A DNA stretch of 54,753 nucleotides from an uncultured Collinsella sp. GTDB taxonomy: Bacteria; Actinomycetota; Coriobacteriia; Coriobacteriales; Coriobacteriaceae. The position numbers were made by a program, and so were the translations under genes. Positions 16,854 through 25,483 of the stretch are shown one piece after another. The notes under the pieces were generated by a model. That model searched no databases. It was not told the origin of the DNA and worked only from the letters and a program-made list of their open reading frames with translations. The DNA lies in contig USAY01000001.1 of NCBI GenBank assembly GCA_900552755.1, positions 1-54,753 of the forward strand. The letters run 5' to 3'. Each line of letters starts with the position of its first letter. Position 1 is the stretch's first letter.

Positions 16854-18978
16854 GCGTTTCTGGTCTAGACGCGTTTTGACGCGCCGTCCGAGCTGCCATC
16901 GCAAGCGAGGCGGCTTTATGGGCCGCGCCGGTATCGACCTGTTTATCGAAGACGGTGCCTACACCACGCTTTCTTCTGCCGTGGTCATCCTAGTGGTGCT
17001 CACGTTGTTGTTTTCGTCGACCGCGGCGATATGGAGCATGTCGCGCGCGGGGGACACCCAGGTGGCGGCCGATAGCGGCGCGCTGGCGGGTGCCAACGTA
17101 GTGTCGTCCTATCACACGGCTGCCACGGTGGTTGATGCGAGCATCTTGAGTCTGGGGCTAGCGGGGTTTGCCACGATCGGGACGGGCCTGGTCGCCATCC
17201 TCATCCCGGGTGCCGAACCAGTTGCCGGCAATATGGTCGACACCGGGATTGAGATCATTAAAACGCGCAACAAGTTTGCCAAAAGCGCATCGGAAGGCTT
17301 GCAGAAAATCGAGACGGCTCTGCCGTATCTGATTGCCGCGCGTGCCACGCAGGCGGTGTCGGCGCAGGATACCGATAGTGTGACCTATACCGGTACGGCG
17401 CTTGCCGTGCCCAGGACGTCCGAGTCGGATTTCGTTGCGCTCGAGGGTTCTGAGATCTCGACCGATGCCATTAAAGACACATCGAAAGATCTGGAGCGCG
17501 CAGCAGATGAGCTGCAGAAGGCCTTGGAGGAGACGGCGAAAGCAAAAGAACGCGCCTGGCTTGCGGATTGCGGTGGATCGGTTCCGGCTTCGGTCGGTAG
17601 CTGTTCATGCATGTGGGAACGTACGAGGAGTTTGGCAAAGCTCTCGGGTGAGCAGAACCCGCATTATGCCTCGAGCATTTCGTGGGAGCCACAGGTGGCG
17701 CTCGACCGCGCGAAGACCTACTACCGTCAACGCCTGGCAGACGAAAAACCGCAGGGTTCAAGCGTCGAGACGAAGGCGGAGTCGGCGGCGCGCAAGGCGT
17801 TTTACACCTATGCGAGTACAGAGGTCAATCGTGCATATGTAACCGAGGACGGAGATGAAGTCGCTTCCTATATCCCGCTGTTGCCGCGCAACACTGACGA
17901 GGTGCGAGCGACGGAACTCTATACCGATACGGTGTGGCCAACCAGTGCCATCGATGGCAAGACGTATCTGCATTACGGAACGAGTTGCCCCAACTATAAG
18001 AAGGGGGCGCCATGCGGGCTGGCCTCGGTTGTTGCTTATGACGGGCAGGACAAATGCAATAGATGCCATTTTGGTGTTTCGTCGCTCGGTGCCGTTGCGG
18101 CTCCTTCGACTTCTATCGAAAACGGCTTTGAGTACCACTTTGATCGATTCAAAGAGGCTCTGGAAGACTACGTCGAATGCCGCAACAAAGAACTCGAACT
18201 TGAGCGTCAGACCGAGGATGAGGCCGACCGTGCGGGCAATGCGTTTGACCAGGCCATTAAAGCGCTTTCCGGCGAGCGCCCGCGTATCGCCCCACCTGGC
18301 CGCAACGGCGTGGTCGCCTTTGCAGTTTCGGGTGACATTACCAGCCCCGATCAACTTAACTCCTCGTTTAACGCGGCAGTCAGGCTTGGCGATCGCGGTG
18401 CTATCTCTGCCGCGGTGCTGGCGCCCGATGAGGCGACGGCGCAAAACAACGTGCTTTCGCGATTTTTCTCGACATTGAAGGAACGCTCGGGCGGCGTTGC
18501 CGGCGTGCTCGACGGCGTCATGGATGTTTGGGGACGGCTACTCGTGGGATACGGAGACATCCAAGGTTCGGCCGACGAACTTATGGACGAGATGATTAAA
18601 GACCTAGGAGGGGGCAGCGGTGCGTTGGGCTCCATTGCATCGTGGCTCGGCGATACCGTTTCGGCGTCCGTGGCGGCGCTGGGTTTGGAACCGTGCGACT
18701 TGCGCCTGCGAAAGCCGGTGCTGACCGATTCCGCCAACGTCATTAAGAGTCCGGGGTCTGACATTGCGGGTCTCTCTCAAACGCAAGACAAACTGCGAAG
18801 TATTCCGTTGGGCGTGACCGATCCCAAGGCGCTTTGCGAGGCGTTGGAATATCAAGTCGAACGCACCATTAGCGGTACGGTGTTCACACTTGCGGAGATT
18901 CCTCTGCCCGGCGGCGGCTCCATCCCGCTCACCGTCGATGTCGCCACGCTGGTTGGCGCTCTGGGCGGTGGGTCGTAA
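16825..18978 (+). CDS. TadG-like Tad pilus protein with cysteine-rich extracellular region
   Basis: Large surface protein of 717 residues. After a basic N-terminus there is one membrane helix (SSAVVILVVLTLLFSSTAAI), directly followed by SRAGDTQVAADSGALAGA, the hallmark of Tad-associated TadG/TadE-like proteins. The long exterior part contains a helical region with EKAKERAW-type charge pattern. It has two cysteine groups: C249, C260 and C262, and C388, C396, C410 and C413, the last with a CNRC knuckle. I chose ATG 16825, preceded by GGAGGGA; ATG 16918 is an alternative. It overlaps the TadE-like gene by 29 bases. The cysteines could form disulfides or bind metal; function is unknown. Confidence 0.8.
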   Translation: MIRGLLHGIKRFWSRRVLTRRPSCHRKRGGFMGRAGIDLFIEDGAYTTLSSAVVILVVLTLLFSSTAAIWSMSRAGDTQVAADSGALAGANVVSSYHTAATVVDASILSLGLAGFATIGTGLVAILIPGAEPVAGNMVDTGIEIIKTRNKFAKSASEGLQKIETALPYLIAARATQAVSAQDTDSVTYTGTALAVPRTSESDFVALEGSEISTDAIKDTSKDLERAADELQKALEETAKAKERAWLADCGGSVPASVGSCSCMWERTRSLAKLSGEQNPHYASSISWEPQVALDRAKTYYRQRLADEKPQGSSVETKAESAARKAFYTYASTEVNRAYVTEDGDEVASYIPLLPRNTDEVRATELYTDTVWPTSAIDGKTYLHYGTSCPNYKKGAPCGLASVVAYDGQDKCNRCHFGVSSLGAVAAPSTSIENGFEYHFDRFKEALEDYVECRNKELELERQTEDEADRAGNAFDQAIKALSGERPRIAPPGRNGVVAFAVSGDITSPDQLNSSFNAAVRLGDRGAISAAVLAPDEATAQNNVLSRFFSTLKERSGGVAGVLDGVMDVWGRLLVGYGDIQGSADELMDEMIKDLGGGSGALGSIASWLGDTVSASVAALGLEPCDLRLRKPVLTDSANVIKSPGSDIAGLSQTQDKLRSIPLGVTDPKALCEALEYQVERTISGTVFTLAEIPLPGGGSIPLTVDVATLVGALGGGS

Positions 18979-19454
18979 TGAGTATCCGCATGCGTCTGCG
19001 CGAGGAGCGCGCCCAAGCGACGGTTGAGATGGCAGTGGTTACGCCCGTTTTGCTGGTGCTGGCACTCATCGTGTACAACGTCATGATCTTTGCCAGCGCT
19101 GTTGCGCGCTTCGACCGCGTGGTGCCCGACATCGTGTTGGCGCACGCCGTGGCGTCGGAGGGGGAGGGCGACGAAAGCTCTGCCGATGCCTCGGCGACGG
19201 TTCAGACTCAAATTCTGAATGCCATGGAAGGCTATGACTTGCAGATCGAAGTGTCGAGCGAGCAAGGCGCGGAGGCATCGGATGGTGGCCTGCTCTCCCT
19301 ATCCGGTACGTTTAGGACCTACACCTGCACCATGCACTATGAGCCGTGGCCGACTTCTCTCAGCATCGCTGGCGTTCCGCTGGGGGCGCCGACAACGTTG
19401 TCGCACGAGCGTGCGGTGACGGTCGATCCATGGCGTCCGGGGGTGGTCATGTGA
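18978..19454 (+). CDS. TadE-like pseudopilin
   Basis: Another pseudopilin, 158 residues, with the leader LREERAQA and then TVEMAVVTPVLLVLALIVYN as hydrophobic stalk, matching the AQ-x-T-V-E pattern of the other pilins in this operon. The extracytoplasmic part is acidic (EGEGDESSADAS) and contains no clear domain. The start is within TAATG, overlapping the previous stop by one base, and its stop overlaps the DUF192 gene by four bases. It completes a set of four pilin-like proteins with the same predicted processing site. Confidence 0.85.
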   Translation: MSIRMRLREERAQATVEMAVVTPVLLVLALIVYNVMIFASAVARFDRVVPDIVLAHAVASEGEGDESSADASATVQTQILNAMEGYDLQIEVSSEQGAEASDGGLLSLSGTFRTYTCTMHYEPWPTSLSIAGVPLGAPTTLSHERAVTVDPWRPGVVM

Positions 19455-19810
19455 CCGCGGTCTCGTCCTACATCGTCTACGCGCGGGCACTCAATAGGCT
19501 GGGTTGGACGCCGGCCGAGTTTGTGGTGGCGGAGTCGTTTGTCGTGCGCCTGCGCGGCATGCTGGGACGGCGTCCGGTTGCCGCCAACGGCCTGCCGCTC
19601 GTCATGGCGTTTCCACGCTGCTCTTCGGTCCATACGTGTTTTATGGCCTATCCCATCGACATCGCCTTCATCGATCGCGACGGCAATATCCTCGCGCGCT
19701 ACGAAAACGTCCGCCCTTGGCGCATGTGCTCCTGCCCCGGCGCCTGGGCCGTACTAGAGCGTCCTTCAATCATTGTTTCGACCCCTGCTCTCCAACGCGT
19801 GCCGGCTTAA
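19451..19810 (+). CDS. DUF192 (COG1430) family protein
   Basis: Small DUF192 protein of 119 residues. The family core is visible: RLRGMLGRRP, MAFPRCSSVHTCFMAYPIDI, AFIDRDGNIL, and RPWRMCSCPGAWAVLE. No signal peptide is evident. The GTG at 19451 overlaps the preceding TGA (GTGA), so it is translated as the last gene of the Tad operon. The open frame extends upstream out of register with the true start. DUF192 function is not established; the coupling to pilus genes suggests an accessory role, but this is inference. Confidence 0.85.
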   Translation: MTAVSSYIVYARALNRLGWTPAEFVVAESFVVRLRGMLGRRPVAANGLPLVMAFPRCSSVHTCFMAYPIDIAFIDRDGNILARYENVRPWRMCSCPGAWAVLERPSIIVSTPALQRVPA

Positions 19811-19813
19811 GAA

Positions 19814-19843
19814 TTGGCGACAGTGGACTTTCGTCATACGAAA
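19814..19843 (+). promoter_or_regulatory. Promoter/operator of the toxin-antitoxin pair
   Basis: The palindrome TTTCGT-CAT-ACGAAA (19829-19843) lies 26 bases before the first gene. A TTGGCG (19814-19819) and TACGAA (19837-19842) pair with a 17-base spacer could be the promoter, placing the palindrome over the -10. This is where a ribbon-helix-helix antitoxin would bind to autoregulate. Confidence 0.5.
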
Positions 19844-19868
19844 TTGGGTAAGATGGAGGAGAAGATGC

Positions 19869-20135
19869 ATGGATGTTGAGATTCATCCCAACGCTAAAAA
19901 GCACCTGACGGAAAAGCAGGTGCTTAGCGCTTGGCTTGCGGTTACTGAGTGCATTCGTCGCGAGTCGAAGGACGAGCCGCCGAGATGGCTTGCGATTGGA
20001 TGGCTCCCAGACGGACGAAGCGTGGAGCTTGTCGCGGTCGAGCTTGTCCGTGGGTGGCTTATCATTCATGCCTTGTCTCCAGTCCAGAAGAAATTTTGGC
20101 AGGAGATTGAACAGGCTCGGCAAAGGGGTCGATGA
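19869..20135 (+). CDS. Putative toxin of a type II toxin-antitoxin-like pair
   Basis: An 88-residue basic protein: HPNAKKHLTEKQVLSAWLAV, then PRWLAIGWLPDGRSVELVAVE, then WLIIHALSP near the end. The helix, two-strand, HAxxP-like layout resembles small RelE/BrnT-fold toxins, though I cannot name the family with certainty. ATG 19869 follows GGAGGA about eight bases upstream; the longer frame to 19773 lacks a site. It overlaps the ribbon-helix-helix gene by four bases (ATGA), the toxin-first order seen in HigBA and BrnTA systems. Its activity is unproven. Confidence 0.65.
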   Translation: MDVEIHPNAKKHLTEKQVLSAWLAVTECIRRESKDEPPRWLAIGWLPDGRSVELVAVELVRGWLIIHALSPVQKKFWQEIEQARQRGR

Positions 20136-20419
20136 TGGGCAAGACGTATACGGCCGCTAATGGTCAGGTTGTAACGGATGAAATGATTGACGCGTGGTGC
20201 GAGTCGTACGAGCGCGGAGAGTTTCCGGATGGCGAACACACCGTTGGTGGGATCGTGCATGGACGGCCCCCGCTCTCAGGTGAGGGGACGGCAACGCTGT
20301 CGGTCAAGATTCCTCTGGGAATGAAGGAGGCCATTCGTCGACGGGCGGCTGCCGAGGGGATGACGCCAAGTGAGTTTGCCCGTGCGGCTCTGAGTGAAAA
20401 ACTTCTTGCTGCCGGCTGA
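20132..20419 (+). CDS. Ribbon-helix-helix (CopG-like) antitoxin/regulator
   Basis: A 95-residue protein whose C-terminal half reads TATLSVKIPLGMKEAIRRRA, then EGMTPSEFARAALSEKLLA: a strand followed by two helices, typical of ribbon-helix-helix DNA-binding proteins. The N-terminal half (VTDEMIDAWCESYERGEFPD) is the segment that usually precedes it in actinobacterial antitoxins and probably contacts the toxin. Two ATG codons overlap; 20132 gives a four-base overlap with the toxin-like gene. A palindrome upstream of the pair is a likely operator. The next feature is tRNA-Phe, with its own promoter. Confidence 0.8.
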   Translation: MMGKTYTAANGQVVTDEMIDAWCESYERGEFPDGEHTVGGIVHGRPPLSGEGTATLSVKIPLGMKEAIRRRAAAEGMTPSEFARAALSEKLLAAG

Positions 20420-20482
20420 TGCCTCTGACGTGCCGATTTATAGAACCGAGGCTGTGCTCAAAAACTTTTTTAAAATTCTCGG

Positions 20483-20510
20483 TTGACCGGAACGCGTCCT
20501 TGGTTATACT
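20483..20510 (+). promoter_or_regulatory. Promoter of tRNA-Phe
   Basis: TTGACC (20483-20488) and TATACT (20505-20510) are separated by 16 bases and lie 33 bases before the mature tRNA 5' end. Confidence 0.8.
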
Positions 20511-20542
20511 AATCAAGCCTTGAAACAAGGCACACCTCAAAT

Positions 20543-20615
<73 letters not shown>

Positions 20616-20628
20616 CCTTGAATTGACT

Positions 20629-20658
20629 AGGACCTCTGCAAAGGGGTCCTTTTCTTTT
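20629..20658 (+). terminator. Terminator of tRNA-Phe
   Basis: AGGACC (20629-20634) pairs with GGTCCT (20645-20650), followed by TTTTCTTTT. Confidence 0.8.
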
Positions 20659-20897
20659 ATTGAGGGCTCTGCGGAAATTGCGTCCCGGAATTTGGCTTCA
20701 GAGTGGGATGCGCTTTCCGGCGCTTACTTCCGACGTGCGTGCACATCTCGGGCCCGCCCGCTCAGACATTCCTCCCGCTTTTGCGCCACTTTACAGACCG
20801 TTCGGTCGTCTGTCCGCATGCGCGGGTATACTCAAAACGATACTTTTCCTATGCAATACGATGCAGGCTCGGCCTGCACGATCCGAAGGGGGCAGTG

Positions 20898-21959
20898 ATG
20901 GAGAGGATACTCGGCGTTAATCTCTCTGGCTGGTTTATTCCCGAGCCTTGGGTGACCCCGTCGCTATACGCGGCGACCGGTGCATCCAACGCGGCCGAGC
21001 TGCAGGAGGCCATGGGCACCGCCGCCTATAACGAGCGCATGCGCCGTCATTACGAGACGTTTGTGAGCGAGGACGATTTCCGTCGCATGGCGCAGATCGG
21101 CCTCAACGCCGTGCGCCTGCCGGTGCCTTGGTATGCCTTTGGCTCACAGGAGTCCGATGCCTCCTACATCTCGGTTGTCGATTACATCGACCGCGCGATT
21201 GAGTGGGCTGCCAAGTACAACATTCGCGTGCTGCTTGACCTGGCGACTGTGCCCGGTGGCCAGGGCGATTCCAACGATTCGCCCGCCACGCCGGAGGCTG
21301 TTGCCGAGTGGCATTCGTCCACCAACGGTCGTCATGTCGCACTCGACGTGCTCGAGCGCTTGGCCGATCGCTACGGCGAGGCCGAGAGCCTGCTGGGTAT
21401 TGAGCTGCTGGATACGCCGCAGATGAGTGTCCGCAAGAGCCTCTTCACCATGACGGATGGCATTCCTGCTCACTACCTGCGCAATTTCTATCGCGATGCT
21501 TACGAGCTCGTCCGTTCGTATATGCCCGAGGATAAGATCGTCGTTTTCTCGTCGTCGGGGCATCCCAGCGAGTGGAAGCATTTTATGCGCGGCGCCAAGT
21601 ACAAGAACGTCTACATGGACCTTCACCTGTACCATTACCGCGACGAGCATGCGCTCGACATCACGAGCCCCCGCGGGCTGACGACGGCGATTTCGCGTAA
21701 CAAGCGCGAGCTTAAAGAAGCGATTTCAACTGGGTTCCCCGTGCTGGTGGGCGAATGGTCGGGCGCGGCGATCTTTGCCAACTCGTCGGTTACGCCCGAG
21801 GGCCGCAATGCCTACGAGCGCGTGTTTATCGCCAATCAGCTGGCTTCGTTTGCGCCGGCTGCCGGTTGGTTCTTCCAAACGTGGAAGACCGAGAAGCGCA
21901 TTGCAGCATGGGACGCCCGCGCGGCGCTCGGCACGCTCGAGCGCGGCATGATTGAATAG
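20898..21959 (+). CDS. GH5-like (exo-1,3-glucanase-type) glycoside hydrolase homologue lacking the acid/base Glu
   Basis: Cytoplasmic TIM-barrel protein of 353 residues related to glycoside hydrolase family 5. Matching signatures: GVNLSGWFIPEPWVTPSLY at the N-terminus (as in exo-1,3-beta-glucanases), NAVRLPVPWYAF, and VGEWSGA with the nucleophile Glu286. The family motif GIELLNEP appears here as GIELLDTP (residues 167-174), so the catalytic acid/base Glu of NEP is Thr173. No signal peptide is seen. ATG 20898 follows AAGGGGG. A GTG lies directly before it. The rsmI gene begins six bases after the stop, so the two are probably co-transcribed. It may be a non-hydrolytic sugar-binding protein or use another residue. 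Confidence 0.8.
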   Translation: MERILGVNLSGWFIPEPWVTPSLYAATGASNAAELQEAMGTAAYNERMRRHYETFVSEDDFRRMAQIGLNAVRLPVPWYAFGSQESDASYISVVDYIDRAIEWAAKYNIRVLLDLATVPGGQGDSNDSPATPEAVAEWHSSTNGRHVALDVLERLADRYGEAESLLGIELLDTPQMSVRKSLFTMTDGIPAHYLRNFYRDAYELVRSYMPEDKIVVFSSSGHPSEWKHFMRGAKYKNVYMDLHLYHYRDEHALDITSPRGLTTAISRNKRELKEAISTGFPVLVGEWSGAAIFANSSVTPEGRNAYERVFIANQLASFAPAAGWFFQTWKTEKRIAAWDARAALGTLERGMIE

Positions 21960-21965
21960 GTTGAT

Positions 21966-22844
21966 ATGACGCAAAACAGCGCCCATACGGGCAAACTCTA
22001 TGTGGTCGGCACGCCCATCGGCAACCTGGGCGACCTGTCCCCGCGCGTTGGCGAAGCCTTTGCCGCTGCCGATGTCATCTGCTGCGAAGACACGCGTGTG
22101 ACGTCAAAGCTGCTGATGCACCTGGGCATTTCCAAGCCGCTTGTCCGTTGCGACGAGAATGTGATCGCCAGCCGCGCCGCCGGCCTGGTCGACCGCCTGC
22201 TGGCGGGGGAGACCCTCGCCTTTGCCTCGGACGCCGGCATGCCGAGCGTGTCCGATCCCGGCCAGGCGCTGGTCGAGGCGGCGCGTGAGGCCGATGTGCC
22301 CGTCGAAGTTATTCCCGGGCCTTCTGCTTGCGTCACGGCGCTCGTTTCGTCCGGCATTCCCTGCGAGCATTTCTTCTTCGAAGGCTTTTTGGGTCGCAAG
22401 CACGGCGACCGCGTGCGCCGACTGCAGCGTCTTGCCGTGGTGCCCGGCGCACTCATCTTCTACGAGTCTCCACATCGCATCGTGGCGACGCTCGAGGCCG
22501 TGGCGGAGGTCTTTCCCCAACGTGAGGTTGCCGTCTGCCGCGAACTCACCAAGCTGCACGAGGAGGTCTTGCGCGGGCCCGCCGCCCAGCTCGCCGAGGA
22601 GCTGCGTGCTCGCGGCGAGGTAAAGGGCGAGATTGCGCTGGTCATCGCGCCGCCGAGCGAAGATGAGGAGGCCGGTATCGTGCCGGTTGGCGCCGCGGCA
22701 GCGGATCCCGACGAGGCTCTGCGCGAGGATATCCGCGCCGCGCTCGAGGAGGGAGAGCCCGCCTCTGCGGTGGCCAAGCGCCTGTCGCAGAAGTACTCGC
22801 GCCGTAAGCGCGATGTCTATGCCATGGTGCTCGATATGCAATAG
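21966..22844 (+). CDS. rsmI: 16S rRNA 2'-O-ribose C1402 methyltransferase RsmI
   Basis: SAM-dependent tetrapyrrole-methylase-fold enzyme that methylates the ribose of C1402 in 16S rRNA. The 292 residues show LYVVGTPIGNLGDLSPR at the N-terminus, ICCEDTRVTSKLL, ASDAGMPSVSDPG, EVIPGPSA, FFFEGFLGRK and FYESPHR, all standard for RsmI. The C-terminal 50 residues form the usual helical tail (SAVAKRLSQKYSRRKRDVY). It sits six bases after the GH5-like gene and 69 bases before metG. Confidence 0.96.
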   Translation: MTQNSAHTGKLYVVGTPIGNLGDLSPRVGEAFAAADVICCEDTRVTSKLLMHLGISKPLVRCDENVIASRAAGLVDRLLAGETLAFASDAGMPSVSDPGQALVEAAREADVPVEVIPGPSACVTALVSSGIPCEHFFFEGFLGRKHGDRVRRLQRLAVVPGALIFYESPHRIVATLEAVAEVFPQREVAVCRELTKLHEEVLRGPAAQLAEELRARGEVKGEIALVIAPPSEDEEAGIVPVGAAAADPDEALREDIRAALEEGEPASAVAKRLSQKYSRRKRDVYAMVLDMQ

Positions 22845-22913
22845 ATGGAGGATATCCAGCCCTTGCGCTAGAATCATCCCCTGTATGCAACGTTTTTCTG
22901 GAGGACAAACCCC

Positions 22914-24515
22914 ATGGATCAAAGTAAGCCTTCGTTCTTTATCACGACGCCCATCTACTACGTCAACGCCGATCCGCACCTAGGCACGGCTTATTCCACC
23001 ATCATCGCCGACGTTCAGGCCCGTTATCGTCGCTCCGCCGGCTATAACGTCAAGTTCCTGACCGGCATGGACGAGCACGGCGAGAAGGTCGCCGAGGCCG
23101 CAGCCAAGCACAACATGACGCCGCAGGAGTGGACCGACAGCCAGGCTCCGCACTTCAAGGAGCTTTGGAGCAAGCTCGAGATCTCCAACGACGACTTCAT
23201 CCGCACCACCGAGCCGCGCCAGCATCATGCCGTGCAGTACCTGTGGGAGCGCATGAAGGAGTCCGGCTACCTGTATAAGGGCAGCTACGACGGTTGGTAT
23301 TGCGTGCCTGACGAGACCTACTTCACCGATACGCAGGTCCAGAAGGGCGACGAGGAGTACGGCAGCGTCGGCCAGCACCTGTGCCCCGACTGCCACCGTC
23401 CGCTTGAGCGCGTGCAGGAGGAGTCCTACTTCTTTAAGCTTTCCGCTTTCCAGGACAAGCTGCTCAAGCTTTACGACGAGCACCCCGACTTTGTCGAGCC
23501 TGCGTTCCGCATGAACGAGGTACGTAGCTTTGTCGAGGGCGGCCTTAATGACCTTTCCGTGAGCCGTACGAGCTTTGACTGGGGCATTCAGGTCCCGTTT
23601 GACGAGGGTCACGTGACCTACGTGTGGTTCGATGCGCTGCTCAACTATATGACGGCCGTCGGCTACGGTGTCGACACCGACGAGGCGCGTGCCGAGCTGG
23701 CCTATCGCTGGCCCGCGCAGTTCCACATCGTGGGCAAGGACATCATCCGCTTCCACTGCGTCATTTGGCCCGCCATGCTCATGGCCATCGGCGAGGCCCT
23801 GCCCGAGCACGTCTTTGCCCACGGCTTCCTGACCGTGCGCAATGCCGAGACCGGCAAGGCCGAGAAGATGTCCAAGAGCCGCGGCAACGCCATCGCTCCG
23901 CAGGACGTTATCGACATGTTGGGCGTCGAGGGCTATCGCTACTACTTTATGACCGACGTCGTCCCCGGCACCGACGGTGCCATCAGCTTCGATCGCATGG
24001 AGCAGGTCTACAACGCCGACCTGGCCAACAGCTGGGGCAACCTTATCTCGCGTTCGCTCAACATGAGCGGCAAGTACTTTGATGGTTGCGCGCCCGCCAA
24101 GCCCGCATCGTTCGATGCGTTCGACAACCCGCTGGCAAAGATCGCCGATGGTCTGGTCGAGCGCTACATGGCCAAGATGGACGTGCTCGATTATGGTGGA
24201 GCTAAGGACGAGGTCATGGAGCTCATCCATGCCGCCAACCACTACATCGAGGACTCCGAGCCCTGGGCGCTTGCCAAGGACGAGGCCAAGGCTGACGAGC
24301 TGGCGTTTGTGATCTACAACCTGCTCGAGGCCATCCGCATTGCCGCTCACCTGCTGATGCCGCTCATGCCCCAGACTTCTGCCGAGGCCCTGCGCCGCCT
24401 GTCCTGCGAGGACGAGGCCGCGAGCGACGACCTCAAGGGCATTTGCGCTTGGGGCCTGCTTGCCGGTGGTCAGCCCGTCGAGAAGGGCGAGCCGCTGTTC
24501 CCGCGTCTGGGCTAA
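22914..24515 (+). CDS. metG: Methionyl-tRNA synthetase
   Basis: Charges tRNA-Met with methionine. The protein is 533 residues. The class I signature is seen as YYVNADPHLGTAYSTIIADV near the N-terminus and KMSKS at residues 318-322. A single CPDC knuckle lies in the connective peptide. The C-terminal dimerisation/tRNA-binding EMAP-like domain present in about 650-residue forms is missing, so this is the short form. The start ATG follows GGAGG. A terminator hairpin follows the gene. Confidence 0.97.
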   Translation: MDQSKPSFFITTPIYYVNADPHLGTAYSTIIADVQARYRRSAGYNVKFLTGMDEHGEKVAEAAAKHNMTPQEWTDSQAPHFKELWSKLEISNDDFIRTTEPRQHHAVQYLWERMKESGYLYKGSYDGWYCVPDETYFTDTQVQKGDEEYGSVGQHLCPDCHRPLERVQEESYFFKLSAFQDKLLKLYDEHPDFVEPAFRMNEVRSFVEGGLNDLSVSRTSFDWGIQVPFDEGHVTYVWFDALLNYMTAVGYGVDTDEARAELAYRWPAQFHIVGKDIIRFHCVIWPAMLMAIGEALPEHVFAHGFLTVRNAETGKAEKMSKSRGNAIAPQDVIDMLGVEGYRYYFMTDVVPGTDGAISFDRMEQVYNADLANSWGNLISRSLNMSGKYFDGCAPAKPASFDAFDNPLAKIADGLVERYMAKMDVLDYGGAKDEVMELIHAANHYIEDSEPWALAKDEAKADELAFVIYNLLEAIRIAAHLLMPLMPQTSAEALRRLSCEDEAASDDLKGICAWGLLAGGQPVEKGEPLFPRLG

Positions 24516-24554
24516 GCCGCTGCGCGCCATATCGGCAATTTGCTGTTTAGCTGT

Positions 24555-24586
24555 AAGGGCATGGCCGCAACGGTCCATGCCCTTTT
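24555..24586 (+). terminator. Terminator of metG
   Basis: AAGGGCATGG (24555-24564) pairs with CCATGCCCTT (24575-24584), ending in TTTT. Confidence 0.85.
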
Positions 24587-24622
24587 GCTTTACGATGCAG
24601 CCACCATGTTAAGGAGGCAACC

Positions 24623-25483
24623 ATGACAACTTCGCCTTTGGCAAACCCCACGGCAACTAGGGAGCTGCTAGAGGAGTTTGGCCTTGCGACCAAGCATCGC
24701 CTGGGCCAGAACTTCCTGATCGACAACCATGTGATCGAACGTATCTGTGAGCTCGCTGAGCTTGCGGGCGATGAGCGCGTGCTCGAGGTCGGCCCGGGTT
24801 GCGGCACGCTGACGTTGGCCCTGCTGCAGGAGGCGGCGTGCGTTACGTCGATTGAGGCAGATCCCGAGCTCGAGCCGGTGCTCGATGCTCACGCCGCCGA
24901 CTACGCCAACTTCCGCTTTATCATGGGCGACGCGCTTAAGGTGGGCCCGGAGCAGATTGAGCAGGCCGCCGGCGGCGAGCCCACGGTATTTGTCGCGAAC
25001 TTGCCCTATAACGTGGCGGCGACAATCATCCTGCAGTTCTTCCAGACGATGCCCGCGCTCAAGCGCGCCGTCGTCATGGTGCAAAAGGAGGTTGCCGATC
25101 GCATTGCCGCAGTGCCGGGCAACAAGACCTATGGCGGCTATACGGCAAAGCTCGGCCTGTATGCGCAGGTGACGGGTCGCTTTGAGGTGCCGCCGCGTTG
25201 CTTTATGCCGGCGCCGCACGTGGACTCGGCCGTCGTGCGTATCGACCGTGTTGACGGCGTGGTACCCGAAGGACTCGATCGCGAATTTGTGGCCCGCGTG
25301 ATTGATGCTGCATTTGCTCAGCGTCGCAAGACCATCCGCAATTCCATGAGCGCCAACGGTTTTGCCAAGGACGTGCTCGATGCCGCTTTTGAGGTTTGCG
25401 GTATCGCACCCACCACGCGCGCCGAGACGCTCGATGTTGCCGACTTTGTCCGTCTGGCCCGGGAGCTAATCCATGATGCCTAA
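24623..25483 (+). CDS. rsmA: 16S rRNA (adenine1518/1519-N6) dimethyltransferase RsmA (KsgA)
   Basis: SAM-dependent enzyme that dimethylates the two adjacent adenines near the 3' end of 16S rRNA. The 286 residues include HRLGQNFLIDNHVIERI, motif I VLEVGPGCGTLT, and motif IV NLPYNVA. The C-terminal domain contains FAQRRKTIRNSM. AAGGAGG precedes the ATG. The end overlaps tatD by 11 bases. The metG, rsmA and tatD genes are commonly near one another in Gram-positives; the M5 RNase gene often found between is absent here. Confidence 0.97.
   Translation: MTTSPLANPTATRELLEEFGLATKHRLGQNFLIDNHVIERICELAELAGDERVLEVGPGCGTLTLALLQEAACVTSIEADPELEPVLDAHAADYANFRFIMGDALKVGPEQIEQAAGGEPTVFVANLPYNVAATIILQFFQTMPALKRAVVMVQKEVADRIAAVPGNKTYGGYTAKLGLYAQVTGRFEVPPRCFMPAPHVDSAVVRIDRVDGVVPEGLDREFVARVIDAAFAQRRKTIRNSMSANGFAKDVLDAAFEVCGIAPTTRAETLDVADFVRLARELIHDA

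Noticed and set aside
22980..24578. 532-residue minus-strand open frame opposite metG
   Set aside because: Codon-bias shadow; metG is unambiguous.
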